Assembly (NCBI RefSeq): GCF_004006295.1
Contig: NZ_CP026095.1
Span: forward strand, 3,396,001 to 3,460,000
Direction of reading: 5' to 3'
DNA from: Peribacillus asahii
GTDB taxonomy: Bacteria; Bacillota; Bacilli; Bacillales; DSM-1321
Length of the DNA stretch: 64,000 nucleotides
Made by a program: the position numbers and the translations under genes
Shown: positions 30,887 to 41,528 of the stretch, one piece after another
Layout: the number at the start of each line of letters is the position of its first letter
How positions within the stretch are numbered: the first letter of the stretch is position 1
The notes under the pieces: generated by a model
Told to the model about the DNA's origin: nothing
The model's database searches: none
Seen by the model: the letters and a program-made list of their open reading frames with translations, nothing else

Positions 30887-31336
30887 CTAGAGCATATCTA
30901 AAAATTTTTGAGCAACCATCTCTGCTTCTTTATCCGAGCGACAAATAATTAAGCATGTATCATCGCCACCGATTGTTCCAAGAATCTCTTCCCAATTTAA
31001 ATTATCAATGAGTGCACATATCGCCTGTGCATTTCCCGGAAGCATCTTCATAACAAGCAAGTTATTCGCTGCATCGATTTTAACAAAAGCATCTACTAAC
31101 ATTCGCTTAAGTTTTTGCTGAGGATTAAAACGCTGATCCGCAGGTAAACTATATTTATAACGTCCATCTGGTAAAGGAACTTTCACAAGATGCAACTCTT
31201 TAATATCTCGCGAAACCGTTGCTTGAGTTATATTATAGCCCGCGCTTTTCAACTGATCGACTAAATCATCCTGCGTCTCTATATCATTATTTGTAATAAT
31301 ATCTCGAATTTTTATATGCCTTTGCCCTTTATTCAT
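30887..31336 (-). CDS. argR: Arginine repressor (ArgR/AhrC)
   Basis: 149-residue hexameric arginine-responsive regulator. N-terminal winged helix ([20 protein letters not shown]... with [18 protein letters not shown] as recognition helix) and C-terminal arginine-binding domain with the [14 protein letters not shown] motif. Start at ATG 31334-31336 gives the family length; AGAGGTG lies 11 bases upstream. It sits between tlyA and recN as ahrC does in B. subtilis. Confidence 0.95.
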   Translation of the reverse strand: MNKGQRHIKIRDIITNNDIETQDDLVDQLKSAGYNITQATVSRDIKELHLVKVPLPDGRYKYSLPADQRFNPQQKLKRMLVDAFVKIDAANNLLVMKMLPGNAQAICALIDNLNWEEILGTIGGDDTCLIICRSDKEAEMVAQKFLDML

Positions 31337-31581
31337 GTACGTAAAAGCACCTCTCATTTTTCTAGGCTATATTCCATATTATTAGTCAAATCTTCTTCTA
31401 AAAACAGGAGCTTGTACAGCCTTCACTATTATTAATCGTAGCGTATTTTTATACAATTGTACATGTATTTCTGCCCTTCTGCCAGCCCTCTTACATCCAG
31501 CAGTTATATAAAATACATATGAAATGTCAATTTCAAACGAAATAAGACAAAATCAACAACGCTCTATAACATAACCGTGAT

Positions 31582-31616
31582 AAAAAAAGCTCCTCTAGCC
31601 AAAATCTAAAGGAGCG
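31582..31616 (-). terminator. Terminator after tlyA
   Basis: GCTCCT / AGGAGC stem with a 15-base loop followed by seven T on the minus strand, just downstream of tlyA. The region 31358-31581 holds the argR promoter; no gene is seen there. Confidence 0.85.
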
Positions 31617-31621
31617 ACAAA

Positions 31622-32449
31622 TTATTCTTTCTTAAACTGAGCATGAGCTTCATTCACAATCTCATCAACTGACTGACGAAGAAAATTCTCTCCCGTTTGT
31701 TTCGAGCCCTGCCAACTAAGGTGTAATAAAAATTCAATATTGCCATCTCCTCCAGTAATCGGAGAGAACGAAGCATTTTGGACATCGTACCCTTCTTTGA
31801 CAGCAAACGTAATAATTTTATTCAACACTTCTTTGTGAACTTTAGGGTCGCGAACAATCCCTTTTTTCCCGACTTGGTCTTTCCCTGCTTCAAACTGGGG
31901 TTTGACGAGTGCAATCACATCACTGTTAGCTACAAGCAGCGTTTTAAGAACGGGTAAGATTAATGTAAGAGAAATAAATGAGACATCAATGCTCGCAAAC
32001 TTTGGCATCTCTCCGTCCAAATCAGCAGGTGTTACATAACGAAAATTAGTCCTCTCCATCACTTTTACCCGCTCATCTTGACGAAGTTTCCAAGCTAATT
32101 GATTATAACCAACATCCACCGCATACGACATCACGGCCCCATTTTGCAACGCACAGTCCGTAAATCCACCTGTTGAAGAACCGATATCTAAAAGAATTTT
32201 GCCCTCAACAGTTACATCAAAGGTCTTCAGCGCCTTCTCGAGCTTTAATCCGCCTCTTGAGACATAAGGCATGACTTTTCCTTTAATGGAAAACTCTAAA
32301 TCAACAGGCACCTTCTCACCTGGCTTTTCATATCGCTCTTCATTGGCGTATACAAGTCCGGCCATAATCATTCGTTTTGCTTTTTCACGTGTTTCAGCTA
32401 GTCCCTGTTGTACAAGGAGAACATCTAGCCTTTCTTTCATTACTTTCAT
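31622..32449 (-). CDS. yqxC: TlyA-family rRNA methyltransferase (YqxC)
   Basis: 275-residue protein with an N-terminal S4 RNA-binding domain (ERLDVLLVQQGLAETREKAK) and an FtsJ-like SAM methyltransferase domain (LLDIGSSTGGFTDCALQNGA near residue 85). Relatives 2'-O-methylate 16S/23S rRNA; the old name hemolysin A is misleading. Begins 4 bases after dxs, with AAAAGGG upstream, in the xseA-to-recN neighbourhood. Confidence 0.92.
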   Translation of the reverse strand: MKVMKERLDVLLVQQGLAETREKAKRMIMAGLVYANEERYEKPGEKVPVDLEFSIKGKVMPYVSRGGLKLEKALKTFDVTVEGKILLDIGSSTGGFTDCALQNGAVMSYAVDVGYNQLAWKLRQDERVKVMERTNFRYVTPADLDGEMPKFASIDVSFISLTLILPVLKTLLVANSDVIALVKPQFEAGKDQVGKKGIVRDPKVHKEVLNKIITFAVKEGYDVQNASFSPITGGDGNIEFLLHLSWQGSKQTGENFLRQSVDEIVNEAHAQFKKE

Positions 32450-32453
32450 CGCT

Positions 32454-34346
32454 TCATGCCCTTTTTTGTTTTTTCGGTGTCATTCGTTTGATTTTCTTAA
32501 CAGCCGCTTCGGCTGTTAAATGGATTTCTTCCAACAGTTCATCGACACTGCCATGTTCGATAAAGTAATCTGGAATTCCCATACGGTCAATAATTGCACC
32601 GTAAAATCCTTGTTCTTGAGCGTGCTCCATCACCGCACTACCAAACCCGCCTTGAAGAACCGCTTCTTCAATCGTTAAAATAGGAAGTTTACTACCTAGT
32701 AATGCATTTAACATATTCTCATCCATCGGTTTAATAAAGCGAGCATTTACAACTTTAACAGAATAGCCTTCCTTCTCTAGCTGTGTGGCTGCCTTTATCG
32801 CTAGCGGAATTGTTGTACCAAAGGTTAAAATGACAGCATCCGAGCCTTCTTTAAGCACTTCCCAACTCCCAATTGGAATTTGCTTTAACTCTTTGTCCAT
32901 TGGTACTCCAGAGCCGTTTCCTCGTGGGAAACGCATCGCAATCGGCCCATCATCATATTGAATCGCTGTATTCACCATATGCTGGCCTTCATTTTCGTCC
33001 TTTGGCATCATTAAAACGATATTCGGTACGTGACGAAGGAATGCAATATCAAAGACCCCTTGATGTGTTTCCCCATCTGATCCAACAAGACCCGCTCGAT
33101 CAATCCCGATAAAGACATTTAAATTTTGACGACAAATATCATGCACAACTTGGTCATAAGCTCTTTGTAAAAACGTCGAATAAATGGCTAAAAACGGTTT
33201 CATTTTTTGCGTAGCAAGTCCTGCCGCAAACGTTGCAGCATGCTGTTCGGCAATGCCGACATCATAGAAACGTTCAGGGAATTCACTAGCAAAGCCCTCC
33301 AGCTTCGAACCAACAGGCATAGCTGGTGTAATTGCTACAATTCGCTCATCCTGACGCGCTAACTTACGAACAGTCTCACTTACAAGCGAACTCCATGCTG
33401 GACCGCTGCTATGTGACTTAACAAAATCACCCGTTTCAATCTTATAAGGACCCGTCCCATGCCAATTTCCAGTCGTATCCGTTTCAGCAGGTGTGTATCC
33501 TTTTCCTTTTTTCGTAATAACATGTAATAAAACGGGACCTTTTATTTTTTTCGCATAACGGAAGTTTTCAAACAAATCTTCGTAATTATGACCATCGACC
33601 GGCCCAAGATACGTAAATCCTAATTCTTCAAAAAACATTCCTGAAACGAGTGCATATTTCAAGCTATCTTTTAGACGCTCTGCTGTTGCTGCCAATTTAC
33701 CGCCAACTGCTGGTATCTTTTTCAACAACCACTCTAATTCGTCTTTGGCACGATTATATTTGCCATCTGTACGAAGTCGACCAAGCACAGAATGAAGCGC
33801 ACCAACATTTGGTGCAATGGACATTTCGTTATCATTCAAAATAACAATCATATCCTTCTTTTCATCCCCAATATGATTAAGTGCTTCTAGTGCCATTCCA
33901 CCGGTTAAGGCACCATCTCCGATTACAGGTAGAATATAGCTTTGTTCTTGTTTAATATCCCGTGCAGCCGCCATTCCCATGGCAGCAGAAAGAGAAGTAG
34001 AACTATGCCCGGTTTCCCAAACATCATGCTCACTTTCAATCATCTTCGGAAACCCACAAAGCCCCTTATATTTCTTTAATGTATCAAAATCTTTAGCTCG
34101 TCCAGTTAAAATTTTATGAATATACGATTGGTGCCCTACATCCCAAATAATTTTATCTTTTGGACTATCGAATTCCTTATGAAGAGCAATCGTTAATTCG
34201 ACGACACCTAAATTAGGACCGATATGACCGCCTGTTACCGATGTCTTTTCAACGAGAAATCGACGAATATCTGCACTTAATTCAACTAATTCCTCATTGC
34301 TCAAGCTCTTCAAAAATGAAGGGTCTTTTATAGATAGAAGATCCAA
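32454..34346 (-). CDS. dxs: 1-deoxy-D-xylulose-5-phosphate synthase
   Basis: First enzyme of the MEP isoprenoid pathway, condensing pyruvate and glyceraldehyde-3-phosphate. ThDP motif [19 protein letters not shown] near residue 150, transketolase-like pyrimidine domain from about 320 and C-terminal domain with VLTFGTT-like segment. Homologues begin [15 protein letters not shown], so I place the start at TTG 34344-34346 (630 residues); ATG 34368-34370 (MTESEW) is the alternative and the frame is open to 34412. Downstream gene yqxC is co-transcribed. Confidence 0.94.
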   Translation of the reverse strand: MDLLSIKDPSFLKSLSNEELVELSADIRRFLVEKTSVTGGHIGPNLGVVELTIALHKEFDSPKDKIIWDVGHQSYIHKILTGRAKDFDTLKKYKGLCGFPKMIESEHDVWETGHSSTSLSAAMGMAAARDIKQEQSYILPVIGDGALTGGMALEALNHIGDEKKDMIVILNDNEMSIAPNVGALHSVLGRLRTDGKYNRAKDELEWLLKKIPAVGGKLAATAERLKDSLKYALVSGMFFEELGFTYLGPVDGHNYEDLFENFRYAKKIKGPVLLHVITKKGKGYTPAETDTTGNWHGTGPYKIETGDFVKSHSSGPAWSSLVSETVRKLARQDERIVAITPAMPVGSKLEGFASEFPERFYDVGIAEQHAATFAAGLATQKMKPFLAIYSTFLQRAYDQVVHDICRQNLNVFIGIDRAGLVGSDGETHQGVFDIAFLRHVPNIVLMMPKDENEGQHMVNTAIQYDDGPIAMRFPRGNGSGVPMDKELKQIPIGSWEVLKEGSDAVILTFGTTIPLAIKAATQLEKEGYSVKVVNARFIKPMDENMLNALLGSKLPILTIEEAVLQGGFGSAVMEHAQEQGFYGAIIDRMGIPDYFIEHGSVDELLEEIHLTAEAAVKKIKRMTPKKQKRA

Positions 34347-34654
34347 ACAGGACCACTCACTTTCTGTCATTTTCGGCAAACAGCTATTACAAAGCAAGCA
34401 TAACATAAACATTCATAACGCTAGTCCGAAAAATCTTTTTAAGTTGTTTTTATTTTTATTTATAAGTCATTATAATGTGTATTTTTCAATAAGCAAACCT
34501 TTATCGACTTATCGTACTTTTCAGCCTGGCAAAATCGAGTTCTATCTTCATTATACCAAAGCTTGTTCTATAGAGAGAATACGGTTTCTAAGTGAGGCTT
34601 TAGTATACGATAAGGTTGATTAACGATATGATGAAACACAGCCAATAGTAAAAA

Positions 34655-34694
34655 TAGCCGCCTGCATCCAAAATGATTTCGGCGACTGTATACA
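34655..34694 (-). terminator. Possible terminator between ispA and dxs
   Basis: AGTCGCC / GGCGGCT arms (one G-U) followed by ATTTTTA on the minus strand. This is the only structure in the 430-base gap between ispA and dxs, which otherwise is AT-rich and holds no supportable gene; a dxs promoter must lie in it. Confidence 0.5.
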
Positions 34695-34779
34695 ATCATC
34701 ACAAATTTAATTAGTTCCACATATTTTCGCATTACAATTATAGCATAAACCTTAATTCATCACAAATTCGTTACACAAA

Positions 34780-35673
34780 TTAATGGTTGCGGTTTGCGAT
34801 TAAATCAGTCAGTTCACTAAGTAGAATCATTGTAGGCAACTTAGTCTCTGCTAATGCGTCTTGAGCTAATTGAACCTGCTCTGCTAACTTCTCCTTTGCA
34901 CCTTGTAACGTAAGCAGTGCTGGATAAGTACTTTTATGATTAGTCGTATCGCTGCCGACCGGTTTGCCAAGTACTTCTTCCGTTCCCTCAATATCGAGAA
35001 TATCATCGCGGATTTGAAAGGCCAGTCCTAAGTGAAAAGCAAACTGCCGTAAATGCTGACGCTGCTCGACGCTCGCTCCTGCTAAAATAGCACCGGATAA
35101 AATACTAGCTGCTAATAGTTTACCTGTCTTATGTTCGTGAATGTATTCTAGCTGTTCAAGGGTCAATTGCTTATTTTCCCCTTCCATATCTGCAATTTGA
35201 CCACCGACCATTCCTTCAGCTCCTGCAGATTTACTAACTTCTGAAATTAATTCTAATTTCATCTCTGGAGTTACTTCAGAATGAGTCATCTCTGCAATTA
35301 ATTGAAAGCTATATGTAAGTAATGCATCACCGGCAAGTATAGCAACGGCCTCACCGAAAACTTTATGATTCGTTGGTTTACCACGACGAAGATCATCATC
35401 GTCCATACTAGGTAAATCATCGTGAATTAATGAATAAGTATGAATCATCTCAATGGCAGCAGCGACCGGAATAGCACGTTCTATATCTCGACCAAAGGAA
35501 GCTAATACAGCAAAAGTAAGCATTGGACGAATTCGTTTTCCCCCTGCCTCTAATGAATAAATCATTGCTTCTTTCACAATAGAAGGTGCCTGCAACTTTC
35601 TCACATACTCAACAACTTCCTTCTCAATAACCGCCTTATATTCTCTGGAAAACGTAGCATAGTCTAGCATCAC
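34780..35673 (-). CDS. ispA: Farnesyl diphosphate synthase (polyprenyl synthetase)
   Basis: 297-residue prenyltransferase chain-elongating DMAPP/GPP with IPP to FPP. First Asp-rich motif [14 protein letters not shown] near residue 90, second DDILD near residue 230. Overlaps the xseB stop (CCGTGATG); either GTG 35671-35673 (7 bases from GAGGAGG) or ATG 35668-35670 is the start. xseA-xseB-ispA form a coupled operon. Confidence 0.95.
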   Translation of the reverse strand: MMLDYATFSREYKAVIEKEVVEYVRKLQAPSIVKEAMIYSLEAGGKRIRPMLTFAVLASFGRDIERAIPVAAAIEMIHTYSLIHDDLPSMDDDDLRRGKPTNHKVFGEAVAILAGDALLTYSFQLIAEMTHSEVTPEMKLELISEVSKSAGAEGMVGGQIADMEGENKQLTLEQLEYIHEHKTGKLLAASILSGAILAGASVEQRQHLRQFAFHLGLAFQIRDDILDIEGTEEVLGKPVGSDTTNHKSTYPALLTLQGAKEKLAEQVQLAQDALAETKLPTMILLSELTDLIANRNH

Positions 35674-35909
35674 GGTGTTTCCTCCTCTACAGTTGTAAAA
35701 CTCTCTAATTGTCCATCTTCATTTAAGATTTCCGTTAATTGATCTTCTACCGATTTCAGTTTCATATGACAAAGACGAGATAAGTTCATTCCTTGTTTAT
35801 AAATCGAGATAGCTTCTTCTAAAGGGACATCTCCCTCCTCTAACTTTTCTACGATTTGTTCTAAACTTTCCATTGCTTCTTCAAATGAAAGCTCTTGTTG
35901 ATTCTTCAC
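35670..35909 (-). CDS. xseB: Exonuclease VII small subunit
   Basis: 79-residue helical protein with the family core [28 protein letters not shown]. With XseA it degrades single-stranded DNA from both ends. Overlaps xseA by 4 bases (ATGA) and ispA by 4. Confidence 0.95.
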   Translation of the reverse strand: MKNQQELSFEEAMESLEQIVEKLEEGDVPLEEAISIYKQGMNLSRLCHMKLKSVEDQLTEILNEDGQLESFTTVEEETP

Positions 35910-37258
35910 GACTCTACCTCCCCTTGAATTTCTTCAATTTTACATGTAAGTGTACCATCCTTAATCGAGACAGAAATCTTATCTCCTTTAGACACTTGCT
36001 TCGTGCTTTTAATGAGCTTCTCATCTTCCCCAAAGATTAGCCCGTATCCTCTTTCCATAATTTGCAGAGGATTGACGGCCGATAAAGTCGAGGTTATATG
36101 AACAAATGATTGAGTTTTTTGTTTTAAAATAGCCATCATGGCGCGATTCAAATTTTTATGACGCTGCTCTAATGATTGCTTTGAGCGTTGAAGAGCTTCT
36201 GCAGGATGCTGACGTCTTAAGGTGGCATCTATTTGTTCTAATGCTTCTTTCTTATTCATAAAATAGCGCTCACTATTTTTCTGTAAACGCTCCATAGCCC
36301 GGTCTAGTTGCTCTAGTTTTTGTTCATACATTTTTTGCGGGTAGCGAAACGCATACGATTTCTCTAACCTGGCTAAACGATTCGATTCGAAATGAATCCG
36401 TTCCTGTATGGAGCGTGTTAGACGATTTTTTCGGTTCATTAGTCGCTCCAGCACTTCATTCATATGAGGGACAGCCATCTCAGCTGCTCCTGTCGGTGTT
36501 GGCGCTCGCAGGTCCGCGACAAAATCAGCAATTGTAAAGTCTGTTTCATGACCGACTGCTGAAATGATAGGCAGATCAGAATCATAGATAGATTCGGCTA
36601 CGATTTCTTCATTAAAAGCCCAAAGCTCTTCAATGGACCCTCCACCACGACCTACAATCAGCACATCCGCTTCTCTTCGCTCATTTGCCTTCGATATCGC
36701 TAAAGCAATAGATTTCGCAGCATTTACTCCTTGTACAAGTGCAGGATAAATAATCACTTTGGCAATCGGGTAACGACGCTTAATCGTTGTTAAAATATCT
36801 CTTAAAGCAGCTCCTGTAGGTGATGTAATAACCCCAACAGTATGAGGATAAGGAGGGATCACCTTCTTATGCTGCTCACTAAACATTCCTTTTTCCTCAA
36901 GCTTTTTCTTCAATTGCTCATAAGCTAAATATAGGTCACCAATTCCATCAGGGGCCATATGTTTTACATAGACTTGATACTGTCCACTCGCCTCATAAAC
37001 CGTTACGTCACCGCGTACAAGTACCTTCATCCCATTTTCCGGAACAAACTTCATCCCTCTAGTATGGGCCGAAAACATGACGGCTAAAAGACGTGATTTT
37101 TCGTCTTTTAACGTAAAATACATATGCCCGCTTGTATGCTGCTTAAAATTCGAGATTTCCCCTCTTATATAAACATGCTGTAAATGCGGGTCCACATCGA
37201 ATTTTCGTTTAATATATTTAGTTAGTGCCGAAACGCTCAAATATTGTTGTTCACTCAT
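35906..37258 (-). CDS. xseA: Exonuclease VII large subunit
   Basis: 450-residue catalytic subunit. N-terminal OB fold ([24 protein letters not shown]), catalytic domain with [27 protein letters not shown] and [28 protein letters not shown], then a long coiled coil (about 265-390) and C-terminal MERGYGLI segment. The folD terminator and a repeat lie upstream. Confidence 0.96.
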   Translation of the reverse strand: MSEQQYLSVSALTKYIKRKFDVDPHLQHVYIRGEISNFKQHTSGHMYFTLKDEKSRLLAVMFSAHTRGMKFVPENGMKVLVRGDVTVYEASGQYQVYVKHMAPDGIGDLYLAYEQLKKKLEEKGMFSEQHKKVIPPYPHTVGVITSPTGAALRDILTTIKRRYPIAKVIIYPALVQGVNAAKSIALAISKANERREADVLIVGRGGGSIEELWAFNEEIVAESIYDSDLPIISAVGHETDFTIADFVADLRAPTPTGAAEMAVPHMNEVLERLMNRKNRLTRSIQERIHFESNRLARLEKSYAFRYPQKMYEQKLEQLDRAMERLQKNSERYFMNKKEALEQIDATLRRQHPAEALQRSKQSLEQRHKNLNRAMMAILKQKTQSFVHITSTLSAVNPLQIMERGYGLIFGEDEKLIKSTKQVSKGDKISVSIKDGTLTCKIEEIQGEVES

Positions 37259-37279
37259 ATTTTGAATTTCGTCTCCTTA

Positions 37280-37403
37280 TAAGAAAAGCGCAAGGCGCCC
37301 GTTATCGCCGACAAGCATAAGATAAGCACTGATAGAAGACGTTCTTTGCCTTCCGAAGCGATTATCTAAACGATAGAGCCAATGGCGCCTAGAGCTAAAC
37401 ATT
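37280..37403. repeat. Probable interspersed Bacillus-type intergenic repeat
   Basis: The stretch begins AAAAGCGCAAGGCGCC and ends with GGCGCC followed by TAGAGCT, with GC-rich, non-coding sequence containing GCCGACAAGCATAAG between. This composition and the AAGCGCAAG start resemble the interspersed repeats often seen between genes in Bacillus genomes; I cannot test copy number here. A weaker AAAAGCGCCTTCGTTGCC sequence at about 10098-10115 may be a remnant of the same kind. Confidence 0.45.
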
Positions 37404-37440
37404 AAAACGTGTCAAACATTTTATACTTGCTTACATTATT

Positions 37441-37481
37441 AAAAAAGCGGCCTCTTGTTATTATAAAACAAGAAACCGCTT
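37441..37481 (-). terminator. Terminator of folD
   Basis: AAGCGGTTTCTTGTT / AACAAGAGGCCGCTT (two G-U or mismatched pairs) followed by TTTTTTA on the minus strand, shortly after folD. Confidence 0.88.
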
Positions 37482-37504
37482 CATCGAAATATTTTAACGA
37501 TTTT

Positions 37505-38380
37505 TTAACATTTTAAAGCAGATTGACGTACACTATATGCTTTTTGAGCTGATTCTATAGTGTTTTTCATTAGCATTGTAATCGTCATCGGTCCAACGCC
37601 TCCTGGCACTGGTGTTACATAGGAAGCTTTGCTTAACACATCTTCATAGTCAACGTCTCCGCATAGTTTCCCTTCTTCATTTCGGTTGATTCCTACGTCA
37701 ATTACGACTGCACCCTCTTTAATATGCTCGCTCGTAATTGTATTTCTTCTACCAACCGCCGCAACAATGACATCAGCCTGTTTTGTGAAATAAGTCAAAT
37801 CTTTTGTTTTAGAATGACAGTAAGTTACTGTCGCATTTGCATTTAATAGCAATTGTCCCATCGGTTTCCCAACAATATTGCTTCGGCCAACAACTACAAC
37901 ATGCTTGCCTTCCAAATCATAATTAATATGTTTGAGCATTACCATAACTCCATATGGGGTACAAGGTAAAAAAGCACTTTGTCCTGTCATCATTCTTCCA
38001 ATATTAATTGGGTGGAAGCCGTCTACATCTTTCTCCGGTGAAATGGCTTCAATAATAGCTTCCTCATTAATATGAGATGGTAATGGAAGTTGAACTAAAA
38101 TCCCATGAATCGAGTCATCTTGATTCAATTCATTAATGTTTTCAATTAGTTCTTCTTGTGAAAGTGTAGCAGGTTTTTTAATCAACACAGAATGCATACC
38201 TAAATCAGCACATGCCTTTTCTTTATTACGTACATAAGTCTGTGAAGCTTGATTATCTCCAACTAAAATTACAGCTAAACCAGGCACAAGACCTTTTTGC
38301 TTTAATTGTTCTACCTCTTCACGAATTTCTTGTCTCACTGCCTGTGCAATTTCTTTCCCATTAATAATTTCAGCTGTCAT
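37505..38380 (-). CDS. folD: Methylenetetrahydrofolate dehydrogenase / cyclohydrolase
   Basis: 291-residue bifunctional one-carbon enzyme. Catalytic YVRNKEKACADLGM with the conserved lysine near residue 55, VVVGRSNIVGKPM in the NADP-binding region near 165 and C-terminal PVPGGVGPMTITML. Start at ATG 38378-38380 with GGGAGGA upstream; the frame is open 21 codons further without a ribosome binding site. Confidence 0.96.
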   Translation of the reverse strand: MTAEIINGKEIAQAVRQEIREEVEQLKQKGLVPGLAVILVGDNQASQTYVRNKEKACADLGMHSVLIKKPATLSQEELIENINELNQDDSIHGILVQLPLPSHINEEAIIEAISPEKDVDGFHPINIGRMMTGQSAFLPCTPYGVMVMLKHINYDLEGKHVVVVGRSNIVGKPMGQLLLNANATVTYCHSKTKDLTYFTKQADVIVAAVGRRNTITSEHIKEGAVVIDVGINRNEEGKLCGDVDYEDVLSKASYVTPVPGGVGPMTITMLMKNTIESAQKAYSVRQSALKC

Positions 38381-38447
38381 GATTGTATCCTCCCAAGAAT
38401 AATTATGCTGTAAAAGAAATTGCGGTGGCATCCGATTAGCCAAGCTT

Positions 38448-38840
38448 TTAAAAGCCTAAATGAGCTTTTACTTTTGATAAAACGGCATTTACAAAGCTGC
38501 TTGATTGATCGTCACCGAATTTCTTAGCAATCTCAATCGCTTCATTAATTGCAACACTAACAGGAACATCTTCACTGTAGACCATTTCATAAACGGCCAT
38601 ACGAAGTAAATTCCGGTCAATATTCGCCAGTCTTTCTAATTTCCAATTCTCTAAATTCCCACGGATGATTTCATCCAATTCTTCACGTTTCCCTGTAACA
38701 CCTGTGACTATTGTTTCTAAATAGTGATCAGGTTCTGCACCATTCAATACGCTTTCCGTCGCATCTTGTACTTCTGCTCCAACGATATCGATTTGATATA
38801 ATGCTTGAAGGGCTTTTTCACGTGCTGTTCTTCTTTTCAT
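38448..38840 (-). CDS. nusB: Transcription antitermination factor NusB
   Basis: 130-residue all-helical protein that with NusE binds boxA RNA in rRNA antitermination. Core motifs REKALQALYQIDI, LERLANIDRNLLRMAVYEM and VAINEAIEIAKKFG are present. ATG 38838-38840 is 7 bases from AAGGAG. Followed by folD about 70 bases on, in the same direction. Confidence 0.95.
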   Translation of the reverse strand: MKRRTAREKALQALYQIDIVGAEVQDATESVLNGAEPDHYLETIVTGVTGKREELDEIIRGNLENWKLERLANIDRNLLRMAVYEMVYSEDVPVSVAINEAIEIAKKFGDDQSSSFVNAVLSKVKAHLGF

Positions 38841-39164
38841 CATATTACTCCTTTAACATCTACTATTATATCTGAAAATGCTTGCACAGACGAACATTAA
38901 TTTATAAAAAAACAAAAATATTAAGATTTTCTTTATTTTCCCCATAATATCCATCGTTCTTTTTCATCGGCTTTGTTATTTACGATACTTTAATTAGCAA
39001 CATTGTGTAACACGGCCTTTTTATTAAACTTACTGTGCCCATTTTTCATAACTTTCTTACATCCATCTTATCTACTCTAACAGAAAATAAACATGAATTA
39101 AAGGATAACTTCAAGCACTTACACATCTCGCAAATGTTTCAAAGAAAACGAAACAGCCTTACGA

Positions 39165-39193
39165 CAAAAAACCCGGCGAATAGCCGGGTTTTT
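39165..39193 (-). terminator. Terminator of accB-accC-yqhY
   Basis: AAAAACCCGGC / GCCGGGTTTTT with a 6-base loop after the yqhY stop. The remaining bases 38844-39164 show no gene. Confidence 0.95.
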
Positions 39194-39213
39194 CGAGGAT
39201 TCGTTTAGAATGA

Positions 39214-39627
39214 TTAAATATCTTGCTCGTAATCTGCTTCCTGCTTTGCGTTTTCGAATTGTATTCCGACAACATGTACGTTTACTTCACCAGCATCAAT
39301 AGCGGTCATGTTTAACAAAGCTTGACGAATGTTATCTTGTACTTCTTGCGCAACTTTCGGAATAGAGACTCCAAACTTCATGACACAATAGAGATCTACT
39401 TTAATTGCTTCTCCAGTTAAATCGACTTTAACACCTTTGCCGTGATTTTTCTTGCCCAGCTTTTCTACGACACCTGTCGCAAAATTACCGCGCATATGGG
39501 CAATCCCTTCAACTTCGGATGCAGCAATCCCCGCAATGACTTCGATTACTTCTGGAGCAATTTCAACTTTGCCAAGTCCACTATTATAGTCAGTCACTTC
39601 AAGCAATTGATTTTCTACTTCACTCAT
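39214..39627 (-). CDS. yqhY: Asp23/Gls24 family protein YqhY
   Basis: 137-residue DUF322 protein starting MSEVENQ at ATG 39625-39627 with GGAGGTG upstream. Core GKVEIAPEVIEVIAGIAASEVEGI is typical. In B. subtilis YqhY acts with AccB in controlling accBC expression and acetyl-CoA carboxylase activity; here it is directly behind accC, 27 bases away. Confidence 0.92.
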   Translation of the reverse strand: MSEVENQLLEVTDYNSGLGKVEIAPEVIEVIAGIAASEVEGIAHMRGNFATGVVEKLGKKNHGKGVKVDLTGEAIKVDLYCVMKFGVSIPKVAQEVQDNIRQALLNMTAIDAGEVNVHVVGIQFENAKQEADYEQDI

Positions 39628-39654
39628 TCCAAGCACCTCCTATCTTCCTTTACA

Positions 39655-41007
39655 TTATGAGTTCATTACATCATAAATATCAAGGAATTTCGTATTAAAT
39701 TCTCCTGAAACAAACTGATTATGAGAAAGTAATTTAAGGTGGAACGGAATTGTTGTATGAATTCCTTCAACAACAAATTCACTTAAAGCACGCTTCATTT
39801 TGTCAATTGCTTCTTCACGAGTTGGAGCGTGAACAATCAATTTCGCAATCATTGAATCATAGTATGGCGGGATTGAGTAGCCTGGGTATGCCGCTGAATC
39901 AACACGCACTCCGAAACCGCCTGGTGCAAGATAGTTTTGGATCTTTCCAGCTGAAGGCATGAAGTTTTTCGCTGGGTTTTCAGCGTTGATACGGCACTCA
40001 ATAGACCAACCATTGAATGTTACATCTTTTTGTGAAATCGATAACTTTTCACCAGATGCCACTCTGATTTGTTCTTTAATTAAATCGAAACCTGTTACCA
40101 TTTCTGTAACTGGATGTTCTACTTGGATACGAGTATTCATTTCCATGAAGTAGAACTTACGAGCTTTGTAATCAAAGATAAATTCAACTGTACCTGCACC
40201 AGAGTAGTTAACTGCAAGCGCAGCTTTTACAGCAGCTTGCCCCATTTCTTCACGTAATTCACCGTCAAGAGCTGGTGATGGAGTTTCTTCAACAAGTTTT
40301 TGTAAACGACGTTGAACTGTACAATCACGCTCTCCAAGGTGAATCGCATTGCCATGGTTATCAGCCATAACTTGGATTTCAACATGGCGGAAATCCTCGA
40401 TGAATTTCTCGATATAAACACCTGGGTTACCGAAAGCTGTTGCTGCTTCTTGTTGCGTGATGTTGATGCCTTTAATTAGTTCTTCTTCTGTTCTTGCAAC
40501 ACGGATCCCTTTACCGCCACCGCCGGCTGTAGCTTTAATGATTACTGGGTAACCAATTTTACCAGCAAACTCTACACCTTCTTCAACGCTTGCGATAACG
40601 CCTTCTGTACCAGGTACAATCGGAACATTCGCAGCTTCCATCGTACGACGTGCTACGTCTTTTGTACCCATTTGGCTGATTGCTTCTGGGCTTGGTCCGA
40701 TAAACGTAATGTTTACGTCACGGCAAAGCTCCGCAAAGTCAGCATTCTCAGCAAGGAAGCCATAACCAGGGTGAATAGCGTCAGCCCCTGTTTTCTTCGC
40801 TACACTAAGAATATTCGTTGTATTTAAATAGCTATCTTTTGATAGTTTAGGTCCAATACAATATGCTTCGTCAGCAAGTTGAACATGGAGGGCTTCTTTA
40901 TCAGCTTCAGAATAAACTGCTACTGATTCAATCCCTAGTTCTTTACAAGCACGAATAATACGTACTGCAATTTCCCCACGGTTTGCAATTAATACCTTTT
41001 TAATCAT
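39655..41007 (-). CDS. accC: Acetyl-CoA carboxylase, biotin carboxylase subunit
   Basis: 450-residue ATP-grasp enzyme carboxylating biotin on AccB. N-terminal [22 protein letters not shown], glycine-rich ATP loop GGGGKGIRV near residue 165, [19 protein letters not shown] and catalytic [13 protein letters not shown] near 290. Start [11 protein letters not shown] at ATG 41005-41007 (family length) rather than six codons upstream. Could also supply the propionyl-CoA carboxylase subunit at 3381, which lacks a partner here. Confidence 0.96.
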   Translation of the reverse strand: MIKKVLIANRGEIAVRIIRACKELGIESVAVYSEADKEALHVQLADEAYCIGPKLSKDSYLNTTNILSVAKKTGADAIHPGYGFLAENADFAELCRDVNITFIGPSPEAISQMGTKDVARRTMEAANVPIVPGTEGVIASVEEGVEFAGKIGYPVIIKATAGGGGKGIRVARTEEELIKGINITQQEAATAFGNPGVYIEKFIEDFRHVEIQVMADNHGNAIHLGERDCTVQRRLQKLVEETPSPALDGELREEMGQAAVKAALAVNYSGAGTVEFIFDYKARKFYFMEMNTRIQVEHPVTEMVTGFDLIKEQIRVASGEKLSISQKDVTFNGWSIECRINAENPAKNFMPSAGKIQNYLAPGGFGVRVDSAAYPGYSIPPYYDSMIAKLIVHAPTREEAIDKMKRALSEFVVEGIHTTIPFHLKLLSHNQFVSGEFNTKFLDIYDVMNS

Positions 41008-41021
41008 TTTGGAACAGCTCC

Positions 41022-41528
41022 TCACTCAGGCTTTACTAAAAATAATGCTTGACCGTATTCTACAAGCTCGCCGTCTTTAACTAACACTTCAACGATTTCA
41101 CCGTTTACTTCTGCTTCGATTTCATTGAAAAGTTTCATTGCTTCAACGATACAAACGATTGAATCGCCAGTTACTTTATCGCCAGCTTTTACATATGCAT
41201 CAGCGTCTGGTGATGGAGATTGATAGAAAGTTCCAACCATTGGAGAAGTGATTTTATGTAATCCTTCTGTATCTTGAGCTACAGCAGCTACTGGTGCAGC
41301 AGCTGGTGCTGGAGCAGCTTTTGGAGCTTCTACTGGTGCAGCAGCTGGTGCTGGAGCAGCTTTTGGAGCTTCTACAACTTTCACTTCTGGAGCTGCTGTT
41401 GGGTAAACAACTGTACCTACTTCTGTTTTCTTTAATTTAATTTTTGAACCCTCTTGTTCAAAAGAAAATTCACTAATGTTTGATTGATCAACTAATTTAA
41501 TAATTTCACGAATTTCTTGTACTTTCAT
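41022..41528 (-). CDS. accB: Acetyl-CoA carboxylase biotin carboxyl carrier protein
   Basis: 168-residue carrier. N-terminal helical region [21 protein letters not shown], a Pro/Ala linker (about 50-85) built of two identical 14-residue units, and the biotinyl domain with the modified lysine in [17 protein letters not shown]. accC follows 14 bases later. The promoter is somewhere in the long upstream gap. Confidence 0.96.
   Translation of the reverse strand: MKVQEIREIIKLVDQSNISEFSFEQEGSKIKLKKTEVGTVVYPTAAPEVKVVEAPKAAPAPAAAPVEAPKAAPAPAAAPVAAVAQDTEGLHKITSPMVGTFYQSPSPDADAYVKAGDKVTGDSIVCIVEAMKLFNEIEAEVNGEIVEVLVKDGELVEYGQALFLVKPE
41288..41371 (-). repeat. 42-bp tandem duplication in the accB linker
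   Basis: Bases 41288-41329 and 41330-41371 are identical and in frame; each encodes [14 protein letters not shown] in the flexible linker of AccB. It lengthens the swinging arm by 14 residues without touching a folded domain. Confidence 0.92.

Noticed and set aside
34297..34623. 108-codon plus-strand frame upstream of dxs
   Set aside because: Starts antisense to dxs, lacks a ribosome binding site, and has random-looking composition.
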